From Deltaproteobacteria bacterium (GTDB taxonomy: Bacteria > Desulfobacterota > Desulfuromonadia > Geobacterales > Pseudopelobacteraceae), in NCBI GenBank assembly GCA_019162745.1, contig JAFLLC010000122.1, positions 1 through 64,000 of the forward strand: a DNA stretch of 64,000 bases. The letters run 5' to 3'. Shown in pieces: positions 37,324-47,426 of the stretch. Each line of letters starts with the position of its first letter. The stretch's first letter is position 1. The translations under genes and the position numbers were made by a program. Below the pieces are notes generated by a model. That model searched no databases, had not been told where the DNA came from, and was given only the letters and a program-made list of their open reading frames with translations.

Positions 37324-37926
37324 TTATTTAATCCCGTCGCTGACAATTTTCATTGGCGTAGTGTTTTTCACCTGCTCGATTGGAGCCTTAGGCAGCAGAT
37401 TTACCGGCAGATACGTTTGCCCCGAGGAGATTACCAAGCCGGTATTTACGTCGATAACGCGGGCATTTATTGTCAGGTTGCCTTCCGCGACAGAATATGT
37501 TCCGGTGACAACGCCACTTATTTTGTATTCATCCCGCAGTTTATTGATATCCCTGCTGAGGAAAAATTCTCCTGCCGCGTTGACATCCACCCCTTTAGAT
37601 AATCTCAGTTCGATTATCTGCCATTTATGCATCTGCAGGCCGTATATCAGGTTCTCCGAAATCAATCGGCCAAGCGCCGTTGTATCGTCAATTTTGTCCA
37701 GGTTTGTAAAACTTGTGACGACATAGGTGTGCGAAAGATTATCGACGGCGGCATTCTTGTCAAGCTGATCTGCAAGGTTCTTCATTTTGTCGTTAAAATC
37801 ACCGACGGGGGGAAGGTCGATATTTTTTTCTATCGCTGCTTTACTGTCGGTAACAGTATGCGTTGCACAGCCGCCGGCAAGACAGATAATGGACAGAGCC
37901 ATCATGACTCCCAACACTGTTTTCAT
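37324..37926 (-). CDS. FlgO-like lipoprotein 1
   Basis: A 200-residue FlgO-domain lipoprotein. The signal peptide ends in ICLAGGC with the probable lipid Cys at 20. The FlgO domain is clear: DNLSHTYVVTSFTNLDKI, ALGRLISENLIYGL, WQIIELRLSKG, DEYKISGVVTGTYSVAEGN and LTINARVIDVNTGLVISS. The last part (TYLPVNLLP) is rich in polar residues. It is a paralogue of the following lipoprotein, so the two may form a heteromer. Both sit downstream of the large exoprotein gene with about 120 bases between. Confidence 0.8.
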   Translation of the reverse strand: MKTVLGVMMALSIICLAGGCATHTVTDSKAAIEKNIDLPPVGDFNDKMKNLADQLDKNAAVDNLSHTYVVTSFTNLDKIDDTTALGRLISENLIYGLQMHKWQIIELRLSKGVDVNAAGEFFLSRDINKLRDEYKISGVVTGTYSVAEGNLTINARVIDVNTGLVISSGQTYLPVNLLPKAPIEQVKNTTPMKIVSDGIK

Positions 37927-38048
37927 AGTTTTCTCCTTTGGTACCCTTTACTCTTGGTGAGCAGCCGGATTCGGATGCGGCTTGGCCCTTATATCATCTA
38001 ATCGCAAACGCTGTAAAGGGGGCCTGAGAATATCCCCTGCCAAACAAA

Positions 38049-41000
38049 TCAGCGATCAACCAGGATCGGTTCCTTCTCAGGGGTGATAAATGCCCCCTTG
38101 GAATCTGTGTTAAACTCCACTGGCGCGGTGTTAAAAAAGCCGTCTGAACGAGCCAGCATCCCCATGGTCCCGAACCGCTCCGCATTGAGGGCCAGATCTG
38201 TTGTTGCCGCCCTCGAATCAATCGCCGCATTATAATGGTCCATCTCGCTTCCCATCACGACCGCCCCGTTATATAACCCCAGACTCCTGACCCTAGTTTT
38301 TATATCACCGGCATACGTGAGGAAAGGGAGATCCCCTGTCAGATTGACGGTGATAGGGTCATGAGTGCTCGTTGTTGTAAGATCAAGCGGGGTGGAATTG
38401 CTCATGGTCCCGCCGATTGTGGCACCGGTGACATGAAGCATTGAAGCGGTCGGGTCGGATAAAGTCACCTTGTCAACGGCTGTTGCTGAAACAGCATCCG
38501 TGCCGGTTCCGGCCAGAATCAGTCCGCCCCCCGCCGCCAGCGTTGTCGGGCCGGTCGTATTGAGAGCTACGGCCAGATCGTTCTTGTCCGTTAGCAGGGT
38601 TGTGGCGCCGGCCAATGACACGGTGCCGCCAAAATCGTTTTCACTATCGGTCAAGGTAACCGGCTGGCCGGCAGCGTTTATTGACGTTGCACCGCTAACC
38701 GCCAGTGGACCGGAGCTGGTGATTGCTCCGCTGTTGGTGATGGCCAGTCCGCCGCCTGCCTGGTTAATTCCGGTAATGGTCAATAATGGCGAACTATTTG
38801 TCAGGTTGATATCGCCACTGGTGGTGTTGGCGGCATTCAAAAAGGCAACCGAGTTAGTACCGTTGCCAACAAGATTTTGACCGCTCCCTGACCGCGTCGT
38901 CAGCAGACCGGCAGCCGTCAGGGAGCCGCTGCTCCCCTCGGCAATCGCGCCGGGACCGGCGTCCAGCAGTGTGTCACCGCCAAGTAGGACCGCATTGTTG
39001 TATGTTTGCCCGGCCGCCCCTATCGTCGTAACCGAGCCGCCGGCGATATTGGTTGTGCCTCCTGGGTTTATCGTCAGACTGTTCAGCGGTGTTGCCCCGA
39101 CGGCTCCGGCGAATGTTATCCCGCCGGCGGTGCCGACCGTCAGGTCGCGGTGAGTAGCGTCACTCTCCACCGTGCCGCCAAAGGTAATGTCGCCGGAACC
39201 GGTTGAAGTCAGGGTCGTGGCGCCTCCAAGTGTTACCGGACCTGAATAGGTCTGGACGCCACCGGTTTGTATTGCTCCCTGCAAGGTTACGGCATTGGCA
39301 CTATTGCTGATCGCGCCAGAAAGAGCCGATCCGACGGCTCCGCTGTATGAATTGGTTCCTGTCCCGGCAATATTTTCGAACGAACTCCAGCTGGTGCCGC
39401 CGTTATTCCCCGCGTCTACGCCGGTCAGGTTATACGTCTGACCGCTTCCGGTGATCGTATCGGAACTGTTTGCGCTGCCGGACAGCGTTGTAATACCGTT
39501 CCAGACACCACCGATACCGGGGCCGGTTTGTGCTGTCAGATCAACCGTTACCGGTCCAGTTATTCCGGCATAGTCCAGCGCGCCGCCATTTGCCGTAACG
39601 CCCCCAGATACGCCGCCAGCATCTGCAAACTTGAATACTCCGGCAGCTGTATCATGCAGATTTTCAAACGAGGTCCAGGCAACAGCGTCGCTATTGCCGG
39701 CATCGGCCCCAGTCAGGTTGTAAGTCGTATTAGTACCGCCTATCGTATCCGATGCACCGCTCCCGGTCACCGTGGTAATGCCGCTCCAGATGCCGCCGAT
39801 GCCTGTGCTTGTCTTCGCCGTCAGATCAACCGCCACCGGCCCAGTGGCTCCCGTATAGTCCAGCACACCGCCGGTGGCATTGATAGCGCCCGTCACAGAC
39901 CCGCCAGCGGCAAACTTGAAGTCCCCTGCGCCAAAATCCGTAAGATTACCTATATTTGTGTAGCCACCCGGCAGCAGATTCACCACGTTACCGCTGTTGG
40001 CGCCGGTCAGGTTGTAGGTCTGACCGCCGGTAGTCACGATCGTACCGACACCGCTGTCGGCAATCTTCTCAAACGAGTTCCAGGATATCCCGTCGCTGTT
40101 GCCGGTATCAGCCGCCGTCAGGTTGTAAATCACATCTGTACCAGCAATCGTGTCCGCAGTCCCGCTACCCGTCACCGTGGTAATGCCGTCCCAGACCGAA
40201 CCGATGCCGCTGCCGCTTTTACTGGTCAGATCCACTGTTACCGGTCCTGTGATTCCTGCCGAATAGTCCAGTGTGCCACCAGCCGCCGTGATGCCGCCGG
40301 TCACGGCTCCACCTTCGGCAAACCTGAAGTTGGCCGCACCTGAGTCGTGAAGAGTACCTATGCCGTTATAGCCACCCGGCAGCAGCGTCATCACATTACC
40401 TGCGTTGGCGCCTGTCAGGTTGTAGGTCTGGCCACCAGTCGTCGCTATCGTACCCGTGCTGCTGTCGGCAATCTTCTCAAATGATGTCCAGGAAACGCCG
40501 TCGCTGTTGCCGCCATTGGGCTGCGTCAGGTTGTAGGTTTGGGAGGTACCGCTGATAGTGTCGTCGTTGCTGCTGCTGCCGGTCACGGCAGTTATGCCAC
40601 TCCAGGTGCCGCCGATACCGGTGCCGGTATTATCCGCCAGGTTGGTGTTTACTGCTATGGTGCGGCCGGTGTAGTCCAGCGTACCACCCAAAGCGGTGAT
40701 GTTGCCGGAGATACCGCCTGCCGTTCCAAATTTGAAGACACCTGCCGTTGTGTCGGTCAGGTTCTCCATTGATGTCCAATTTTCACTGCCGTTGCTCCCC
40801 TTATCCACGGTAAAGTCATCCAGCGTGTATGTTTGAGCAGTACCCGTGAGGGTGTCGGTACCGGAGCCGCCACTAAGAGTGCTGATCCCGGAATAAGTGG
40901 TCGTTGTGTTCAAGGTACCGGCATTAGCTCCGCTGCGCCTCCACGAATTAATTCCGTCTGTCGCCGCCAGCAGGTCTGTGCCGCCACCGCCTGCAATCAA

Positions 41001-44000
41001 ACCGTTAAAACTGCTTATCCCGGTGCCCAGCGTAAAGGTGTCTGCATCCGAGCCGCCTGCCAGATTAGTAATACCCGAGAAGGTTGTGGACCCGTTCAGT
41101 GTGCCGCCATTAGTTCCGGTCACCTGCCAGCCGTTAGACCCGTTAGTAGCGGCAAGCGTGTCGTTGCCGCCGCCACCGGTAATCGGACCGGCAAAAGTTG
41201 ACACCCCGCTGCCCAGGGTAAAGGTATCCGCGCCCGTACCGCCAACCACTGCATCCATCCCATTCGCGTTCATGCCGTCGACTGCCGCCGCAGCCGGGCC
41301 GGTGATACGCCAATCATTTGCGCTGTTTCGGCCCGTCAGCGTGTCGGCATCGACGCCGCCGCTCAGATTCGTGATGCCGGAAAAAGTTGTGGTTCCATTC
41401 AGTGTGCCGGCATTAGCTCCCGTCACCTGCCAGCTGTTGGCTGAATTGGTAGCAGCCAGCGTGTCGATGCCACCACCACCGGTTATTAAGCCGTTTAAAG
41501 TTGGGATCCCCTCGCCCAACCTGAAGGTGTCTGCGCCCGTACCGCCGTTCAGATTTGTGATCCCTGAAAAGAGTGTGGTCCCATTCAGCGTGCCGGCATT
41601 AGGACCAGTCACCTGCCAACTGTTGATCCCGCTGGTAGCAGCGATCGTGTCCGTGCCGCCGCCGCCGGTGATCGGACCGTTGAAAGTCGGCACCCCCGTA
41701 GCCAGCGTAAAGATATCTTTGCCCGTGCCGCCTGCCAGCGCATCCATACCGGTTGCGTTCATGCCGTTAAGAGTCACGGCATTGGCGCCGGTGACACTCC
41801 ACCCAGTCGTATTGGTTGAATTGAGCCCCGTCAGCGTGTCGGTATCGGTGCCGCCGGCAAGATTGGTAATCGCCGTAAAGAGCGTGGAGCCATTCAGCGT
41901 GCCGGCATTTGCTCCCGTCACCTGCCAGCTGTTGACGCCGTTGGTAGCGGCAAGCGTGTCGCTGCCGCCACCACCGGCAATCGAGCCGCTGAAAACCGGA
42001 ACATCCGCAGCCAGCCTGAAGGTGTCTCCGCCCGTACCGCCGGTCAGATTCGTGATCCCTGAAAAGAGTGTGGACCCATTCATCGTACCGGAGTTGGCTC
42101 CGGTTGCCTGCCAGCTGTTGGTCCCGTTGCTTGCAGCCAGCATGTCGCTGCCGCCGCCACCGGTGATAGAGCCGTTGAAAGTCAATACCCCGGTACCCAA
42201 CCTGAAGGTATCAGTGGCCGAACCGCCCACCAGTACGTCCATTCCGGTCGCGTTCATGCCGTCGAGTGTCGCGGCTTTTGTTCCTGTAACACTCCATACA
42301 TTTGTTACATTTCGCCCCGTTAGCGTATCTGTACCCGAACCGCCGGCAAGATTCGTTATTCCTGAAAAGGTTGTCGCTGTGTTCAGCGTGCCGCTGTTGC
42401 TGCCGGTTGTCAGCCAGGCGTTGGTCCCGTTAGCAGCCAGCAGAGTATCGGTGCCGCCTCCGCCGGCAATAGAGCCGCTGAAAGCCGGGATGCCAAAAGT
42501 GGTTGTATCTGCACCTGAGCCACCCGCCAGATTTGTGATCCCCGAAAAGAGCGTGCTTTCGTTCAGCGTACCGCTGTTGGTGTCTGTTATCAGCCAGGCG
42601 TTGGTCCCGTTAGCAGCGCGCATAGTATCGGTGCCGCCGCCGCCGGCAATCGAACCGCTGAACGTCGGAACATCTGCGTCCAACGAGAATGTATCCGCCA
42701 CCGACCCGCCTGCCAGATTTGTGATCCCTGAAAAGGTTGTCGCTGTGTTCAGCGTGCCGGCATTAGCTCCCGTCACCCGCCAGTTGTTGCTGCCGTTAGC
42801 AGCGGTCAGCGTGTCGGCACCGCCGCCACCGGCGATCGAGCCGCTGAAAGCCGGCACATCCAACGTGAACGCATCATCGCCAGCGCCGCCGGCAAGATTC
42901 GTGATCCCCGAAAAAGCTGTGGTCCCGTTCAGCGTGCCGGCATTAGCCCCCATCACCTGCCAGCTGTTGCTGCCAGCGGTTGCAGCCAGCGTGTCGGCGC
43001 CGCCACCGCCGGCAATCGAACCGTTGAAACTGGCTGTCCCTGAGCCCAACATAAACGTATCCGCATTCGAGCCGCCGGTCAGAGTTGTGATTCCTGAAAA
43101 AGTTGTGGCGCTATTTAGCATGCCGGCATTCGCCCCGGATATTGTAAAAGTTGAACCGGTATTTGAACCGATGAGGTTCGTATGCACGCCATTGCCGGTT
43201 AAAGTATCCCCGCCAATGGTGTCATGGATCGAAACATCCCCACCAACACCAGCAACATTGATGGTATCACTTCCGCTTCCCCCGGTAACGTCCACGGTAT
43301 GCGCGTAGATCGTCGCAGCGCCGGGGAGCGTTAATATCCCGCCGCTGCCGGTCTGACCGATTTTCAGCGCGAGGGTGCCTGATGCGTCGGTGTCGTTGTA
43401 GGTGCCGCCAAGGGTAATGTCTTTCGCAGAGTCAAGCGTCAGAGTTTTGCTGTTAATGTCGATAATTACGTCAGAGTTGGAGGCGATGCTGCCGGTTGAG
43501 GTTTGCACGGTGACGTTGGCAGGGGTTGCGAGCTGGGCGTTAAGAGTGAAATCGGATATGGCTGAGGGATTTGCAGTACTATCCCAATCAACAAACGGAG
43601 AAGTTGCAGCTATGTTGTCTGCTGTATCCGAGCCAGCATCAGCAGCGTGGATAATGGTGATATCGTCCGGATCGAGCAGCAGCGTCCCTGTTGTGCCTTT
43701 CGTCGCGCCGAGGTTGACATTCCCCGCATAGGTAAGATTCTGCTTGCCGGACACTTCGACGAAACCGCCGTCACCCCCCTGAGCCCCGCCTTTCGCGGAG
43801 ACCTCGCCATAAAAACGGGTCGCATCGTCCGACCACACCGCCACCTTGCCGCCATCACCGCTGACAAGCGCATCGGCCTTTATGGAAGTATCTTTGTCCA
43901 CATAGGTCATTGAGGCGTTCTTTTCCGTCCCTGACCCGTGGAAATTCCCGCCTATCAGTACCGTGCCGCCGCCAGCAGCGCCGGAAGCATCAATTGCGGA

Positions 44001-44942
44001 ACCGGCAAAAAGCCCAACCCTATCCCCCAGTATTTTAATCATGCCGCCGCTTTCGCCGCTTTTCCTGCCGGATACATCCACGGTTCCGCTGTTGGCGCTG
44101 ATCCCGTAGTCGCCACCGTCAAGGGTTATCTCGCCATTTTTCTCTCCAATTGATTGAGCCTCGATTATCCCACTGTTGTTAACGATATTCTTCATAATAT
44201 CGCCGGCCACCCTGGCGGTCATTACGACCTTCCCGCCAGCGGCGGTTATGAGCCCGCTATTGGTGACTCCGAGCGCATTGGCCGCGACATCGCCGTTTAC
44301 CGCCACGTTGATGAGGCTGCCGTTATCGAGACTGAGAGTCACTGTGTCACCCGATGCGAGATGAACCGTGCCCATGTTTGCTGATATCTTGCCGGAATTA
44401 GTCACTGAGGGGGCGGCGAGAACCACATAGCCGCCGTTTGCAGCCGAAATATTTCCCAGATTGGAGATTGATGCCTCGGATCCTGCTGTATTGGTGAAAA
44501 GTTGCTTGCCGGAGAGGAAATTTTCATTGGTGATGTTCATGGTTGAGGCGAGGAAACTGCCGGTCTGCACGGTCGCCCCGGGACCGACCAGAAGGCCATT
44601 TGGGTTAATCACCCAGACCTGACCGTTGCCTGAAAGGAGTCCGTAAATATACGAAGGATCCACGCCGGTGACCCTGTTTAACGCAATGGATCTGCTCCCC
44701 GGTTGAATGTAATGTACCGACTCATTGGCGCCGATACTGTAGCCATGCCAGTTTATGATGGCATTGCCGGAGGTCTGATTGATATTCATCGTTGTCGGAC
44801 TCGGCTGCGAAATAGTGGCCGAGCCTCCGACAACGGCACCATCTTGCGGCAGGGCACGAGCAGGGGCGGCTGTCAATCCGGACAAAAGCGTGATTGTGCA
44901 GACTACCGTACCGGCCTTAATAAATTTATGGTGCTGTTTCAT
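38049..44942 (-). CDS. TpsA-type filamentous hemagglutinin-like exoprotein
   Basis: A secreted protein of about 2297 residues. The ATG at 44940-44942 (AGGAGAAAACGC upstream) starts a long signal peptide (TVVCTITLLSGLTAAPARA). The two-partner secretion domain follows (about 35-290), with GNAIINWHGYSIGANESVHY, WVINPNGLLVGPGA and LASTMNITNENF. A linker leads to at least 14 imperfect units of about 60 residues (core TGANAGTLN...FSGITNLAGG...GGGGTDTLAATNG). Four to five longer units follow (TYNLTGADAGNSDGVSW, GITAxGGTLDYTG, VTVDLTAKTG). The last 400 residues are less repetitive. The beta-helix is typical of adhesins. No toxin or C-terminal enzymatic domain is recognised. The transporter gene lies 37 bases upstream. 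Confidence 0.93.
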   Translation of the reverse strand: MKQHHKFIKAGTVVCTITLLSGLTAAPARALPQDGAVVGGSATISQPSPTTMNINQTSGNAIINWHGYSIGANESVHYIQPGSRSIALNRVTGVDPSYIYGLLSGNGQVWVINPNGLLVGPGATVQTGSFLASTMNITNENFLSGKQLFTNTAGSEASISNLGNISAANGGYVVLAAPSVTNSGKISANMGTVHLASGDTVTLSLDNGSLINVAVNGDVAANALGVTNSGLITAAGGKVVMTARVAGDIMKNIVNNSGIIEAQSIGEKNGEITLDGGDYGISANSGTVDVSGRKSGESGGMIKILGDRVGLFAGSAIDASGAAGGGTVLIGGNFHGSGTEKNASMTYVDKDTSIKADALVSGDGGKVAVWSDDATRFYGEVSAKGGAQGGDGGFVEVSGKQNLTYAGNVNLGATKGTTGTLLLDPDDITIIHAADAGSDTADNIAATSPFVDWDSTANPSAISDFTLNAQLATPANVTVQTSTGSIASNSDVIIDINSKTLTLDSAKDITLGGTYNDTDASGTLALKIGQTGSGGILTLPGAATIYAHTVDVTGGSGSDTINVAGVGGDVSIHDTIGGDTLTGNGVHTNLIGSNTGSTFTISGANAGMLNSATTFSGITTLTGGSNADTFMLGSGTASFNGSIAGGGGADTLAATAGSNSWQVMGANAGTLNGTTAFSGITNLAGGAGDDAFTLDVPAFSGSIAGGGGADTLTAANGSNNWRVTGANAGTLNTATTFSGITNLAGGSVADTFSLDADVPTFSGSIAGGGGTDTMRAANGTNAWLITDTNSGTLNESTLFSGITNLAGGSGADTTTFGIPAFSGSIAGGGGTDTLLAANGTNAWLTTGSNSGTLNTATTFSGITNLAGGSGTDTLTGRNVTNVWSVTGTKAATLDGMNATGMDVLVGGSATDTFRLGTGVLTFNGSITGGGGSDMLAASNGTNSWQATGANSGTMNGSTLFSGITNLTGGTGGDTFRLAADVPVFSGSIAGGGGSDTLAATNGVNSWQVTGANAGTLNGSTLFTAITNLAGGTDTDTLTGLNSTNTTGWSVTGANAVTLNGMNATGMDALAGGTGKDIFTLATGVPTFNGPITGGGGTDTIAATSGINSWQVTGPNAGTLNGTTLFSGITNLNGGTGADTFRLGEGIPTLNGLITGGGGIDTLAATNSANSWQVTGANAGTLNGTTTFSGITNLSGGVDADTLTGRNSANDWRITGPAAAAVDGMNANGMDAVVGGTGADTFTLGSGVSTFAGPITGGGGNDTLAATNGSNGWQVTGTNGGTLNGSTTFSGITNLAGGSDADTFTLGTGISSFNGLIAGGGGTDLLAATDGINSWRRSGANAGTLNTTTTYSGISTLSGGSGTDTLTGTAQTYTLDDFTVDKGSNGSENWTSMENLTDTTAGVFKFGTAGGISGNITALGGTLDYTGRTIAVNTNLADNTGTGIGGTWSGITAVTGSSSNDDTISGTSQTYNLTQPNGGNSDGVSWTSFEKIADSSTGTIATTGGQTYNLTGANAGNVMTLLPGGYNGIGTLHDSGAANFRFAEGGAVTGGITAAGGTLDYSAGITGPVTVDLTSKSGSGIGSVWDGITTVTGSGTADTIAGTDVIYNLTAADTGNSDGISWNSFEKIADSGVGTIVTTGGQTYNLTGANSGNVVNLLPGGYTNIGNLTDFGAGDFKFAAGGSVTGAINATGGVLDYTGATGPVAVDLTAKTSTGIGGIWSGITTVTGSGASDTIGGTNTTYNLTGADAGNSDAVAWTSFENLHDTAAGVFKFADAGGVSGGVTANGGALDYAGITGPVTVDLTAQTGPGIGGVWNGITTLSGSANSSDTITGSGQTYNLTGVDAGNNGGTSWSSFENIAGTGTNSYSGAVGSALSGAISNSANAVTLQGAIQTGGVQTYSGPVTLGGATTLTSTGSGDITFGGTVESDATHRDLTVGTAGGITFAGAVGATPLNSLTINPGGTTNIAGGSVTTIGAAGQTYNNAVLLGGDTLLDAGPGAIAEGSSGSLTAAGLLTTRSGSGQNLVGNGTNSVAFLNAANTTSGDINLTNSSPLLTITGINQAGGGLAITNSGAITSSGPLAVSGATSINAAGQPVTLTDSENDFGGTVSLAGATTLLTDKNDLAVALNTTGPTTLAAGGGLILAGTGTDAVSATAVDKVTLSDPTASMLHVTGATIGGTMSNSTPLDLTTTSTHDPITVNLTGDLPFLTYAGDIKTRVRSLGLYNGAVVMGSEMDHYNAAIDSRAATTDLALNAERFGTMGMLARSDGFFNTAPVEFNTDSKGAFITPEKEPILVDR

Positions 44943-44979
44943 GCGTTTTCTCCTGAATAAGATGAACATATTCAGTACA

Positions 44980-46770
44980 TTAGAACGAAACCACGGTCTC
45001 CAGATAAACCTGGCTGTTGTTCACATTAAGACCGTGGTAGCCACCACGTGTGCTTGGGATTGCCCAGTCCAGCTTACCGTAGAACATGTTGCCGCCGTAC
45101 AATCTCAACCCGGCCCCAACGCTGGAAAGAGTGGTAGAAGATCTTTCGGCAGGGCGCGGGCTCGTATTTATTACCCCGCCATAGTCGGTGAAGAGTGCGA
45201 ACTTTATCGTGTTGCCTATCTTTTGCCTGAACAGTTCTTTTTCGGGGAAGAGGGGGGATAACAGGAGTTCAAGTGTCGTGAAGTAGCCGCTGTCTCCGCT
45301 TGCAGTGGCCGGATAGACCCCCCTTACCGAACCCTCGCCGCCAAGCTGCATTCTTTCGGCGGAGAACAGGCGATCTGGTGAGTACTGGAAGCTCCCCTTC
45401 GCCAGCAGATAATTATAGCCCGGCAGTTTCTGTAACCTCATGGCATCCAGATTGAATTTATTGAAGATGTTATCGGCGCCTTCGTGACTGGGGCTGGGGT
45501 AAAGTGCTCCCTTTTCCGTGCCGCCAAGGAGGGTGCCAAGCCCTCGCGCATATCCTAAACTGATAAAGTTTCTCCCCATAAATCTGTCGGTCGATTCGTA
45601 AGATACTCCCGTTGTTATCTTACGGATTTCATCATTATTTATAGTATTTCCCAGCAGGGTGTCGTAAAGAGAGATGTACTCGCCGCCGAATTTTACATTA
45701 AGGGTCTCGTCGCGCCTCTTTATTGCCGGGTGGGTCACATAAATGCCGGCAACATCGGCTTTACCGTTGAGCCCTATATCGGCAAGCGAATCCTCCCGTC
45801 CAACGCTGTACAGGGTGTTGGAATAGTAGGCGCCGACTTGTGTTCCTATACTTCCCGCAGGGATAATATATTCCGCGCGCCCATATGAAAGCCTGTTCAT
45901 ATCCATTTTATCCAGCCCGACAATGCCGTTCAGCTTGATCAGATCTCCGCTTGTGACCGTATTACCGACGTTGAGCGATGCCGACAGGCGATTTTTGCTG
46001 GTCGATTTCACGCCAAAGTTGTCATAGGAAACGGTGCCGGATAGCGGGAATTTATCTGATACCGTAGCGATGATATCCGTCGTTCCGGGCTCTTTTCCGG
46101 CTTTAAGCGTCGCTTTTACAGCTAACGACTGGTACTCCCCCAGGATGAGCAGCGCCCTTTCCAAGGACTCCTCCTTCAGCGATGGGTCTTTTCTGACCGC
46201 CTCAAGGTGGCTTTTGATGAATGGGCTTTTGTAATGTTCGTTGCCGACTACGGAAATTGTCCCGACTTTTCCTTCCACAACCTTTATCATTACAGCTCCA
46301 AAAGCGTTTACAAGGCGATACCCGCTTTTGTTTTTTATCATTACAGCCCCGTCGAAGATGCTTTGTGACGGCACATGCGCATTGACAATAAGGAAGCCTT
46401 TTCCACGGTATTTGGCCGTAATCATTTCGGCCACACTTTTAATTTCGTCCAGAGTCATCTCTTTACCATTGCCAAGCGCAACCCCTGACAGGAGCTCCTT
46501 CTCGCTGATCAGCGTATTCCCTTCAAGGCGAAATCTCTTCACAAAAACTTTCACGCTCCCCGGCAGCTGATCCGTGGCCGGTTTCTTTTCCTCTTTTTCC
46601 ACCACCGGTGCTGTCTGCTCCTTAAATATGTACATCGTATCAGTTTTTTGAAGTTGCCGAAGAACTCCGCCTGCTCCTTCAGCAGCATATGCAGTGCTGC
46701 ATGCCGCCGACATTATAAAAGCCGATACTATTGAGGCTCTCTTAACAAATTCTGTCCGCATGTATTTCAT
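44980..46770 (-). CDS. TpsB transporter (FhaC/ShlB family)
   Basis: A 596-residue outer-membrane Omp85-type transporter that exports the adjacent exoprotein. The start at 46768-46770 follows GAGGAGAG; two other ATGs sit within the first nine codons. The signal ends in SAACSTAYA. Two POTRA domains follow (KVFVKRFRLEGNTLISEKEL at about 75-95, and GTISVVGNEHYKSPFIKSHL). The 16-strand barrel ends in a C-terminal strand QVYLETVVSF with terminal Phe. The barrel lid motif LGGEGSVRGVYPATASGDSG (the VRGY/VRGF motif) is present as SVRGVY. In the first POTRA there is a short repeated segment (GAVMIK twice, 17 codons apart). Confidence 0.93.
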   Translation of the reverse strand: MKYMRTEFVKRASIVSAFIMSAACSTAYAAEGAGGVLRQLQKTDTMYIFKEQTAPVVEKEEKKPATDQLPGSVKVFVKRFRLEGNTLISEKELLSGVALGNGKEMTLDEIKSVAEMITAKYRGKGFLIVNAHVPSQSIFDGAVMIKNKSGYRLVNAFGAVMIKVVEGKVGTISVVGNEHYKSPFIKSHLEAVRKDPSLKEESLERALLILGEYQSLAVKATLKAGKEPGTTDIIATVSDKFPLSGTVSYDNFGVKSTSKNRLSASLNVGNTVTSGDLIKLNGIVGLDKMDMNRLSYGRAEYIIPAGSIGTQVGAYYSNTLYSVGREDSLADIGLNGKADVAGIYVTHPAIKRRDETLNVKFGGEYISLYDTLLGNTINNDEIRKITTGVSYESTDRFMGRNFISLGYARGLGTLLGGTEKGALYPSPSHEGADNIFNKFNLDAMRLQKLPGYNYLLAKGSFQYSPDRLFSAERMQLGGEGSVRGVYPATASGDSGYFTTLELLLSPLFPEKELFRQKIGNTIKFALFTDYGGVINTSPRPAERSSTTLSSVGAGLRLYGGNMFYGKLDWAIPSTRGGYHGLNVNNSQVYLETVVSF

Positions 46771-46804
46771 CAAGTCTCTCCTCACATATACATCGGCAGA
46801 AACA

Positions 46805-47290
46805 TCAAAACAGATTACCTTTTTTTTGTAACACTACTACTGCATGGGCGGAGATCCCTTCCCCCGAACCGGTGAAACCGAGTCCCTCCTCGGTGGTCGC
46901 CTTGACATTGACCTGGCCAACATTACTGTTCAGCGCTCGCGCGATATTCTCACACATGGTTGGTATGTGCGGCGCCATCCTCGGACGCTGGGCAATGATT
47001 GTAGCGTCCAGATTGCCCAGCATGTAACCGCGCTCGTCAGCCAGGGTCATGACATGTGCCAAAAGCTTCAGGCTGTCGGCGCCCTTGAAAGCGGGGTCCG
47101 TATCGGGAAAATGCCTGCCGATGTCTCCTTCGCCAAGAGCGCCCAGAATGGCATCCGCGATGGCGTGCAGCAGTACGTCAGCATCCGAATGCCCCAGCAG
47201 ACCCTTCTCATAGGGTATATCCACCCCCCCCATGATCAGTTTTCTCCCCTCTACCAGACGATGAACGTCATAGCCGTGTCCTATACGCAT
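46805..47290 (-). CDS. ispF: 2-C-methyl-D-erythritol 2,4-cyclodiphosphate synthase
   Basis: A 161-residue IspF, the zinc enzyme that closes the cyclodiphosphate ring in the MEP isoprenoid pathway. The start [18 protein letters not shown] contains the Asp-x-His metal ligands (DVH). The second signature is [19 protein letters not shown], which supplies the other His. [13 protein letters not shown] follows. The ATG at 47288-47290 is the natural start; upstream codons belong to the intergenic hairpin. IspD, which is often fused or adjacent, is not in the window. The TpsB gene begins 34 bases downstream. Confidence 0.97.
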   Translation of the reverse strand: MRIGHGYDVHRLVEGRKLIMGGVDIPYEKGLLGHSDADVLLHAIADAILGALGEGDIGRHFPDTDPAFKGADSLKLLAHVMTLADERGYMLGNLDATIIAQRPRMAPHIPTMCENIARALNSNVGQVNVKATTEEGLGFTGSGEGISAHAVVVLQKKGNLF

Positions 47291-47313
47291 AAGCAAGCCC
47301 TTTCGGATAAAAA

Positions 47314-47381
47314 AATAACAGGGATGTCCAGGATTCTCTGGATTAAAAATATCCACTGTATCCCGCTCATCCCTGTTTATT
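47314..47381 (-). terminator. Long hairpin repeat acting as gpsA terminator
   Basis: AATAACAGGGATG and CATCCCTGTTTATT form the outer stem; the interior holds smaller palindromes (TCCAGGATTCTCTGGA, GGATTAAAAATATCC). On the minus strand a T-rich run follows the stem, which fits a terminator of gpsA. The CAGGGAT/ATCC pattern resembles a class of dispersed intergenic repeats. Confidence 0.5.
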
Positions 47382-47426
47382 TTGGTTCATTCACCACGTT
47401 AGCCAGCTATAAAAAAACGTTCCGGC

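Noticed and set aside
40897-43308. An open frame of about 800 codons on the plus strand, opposite the exoprotein gene
   Set aside because: Its residues are a Pro/Val/Ala-rich mirror of the repeat units, with no ribosome site or domain. The opposite strand encodes a clear TpsA protein.
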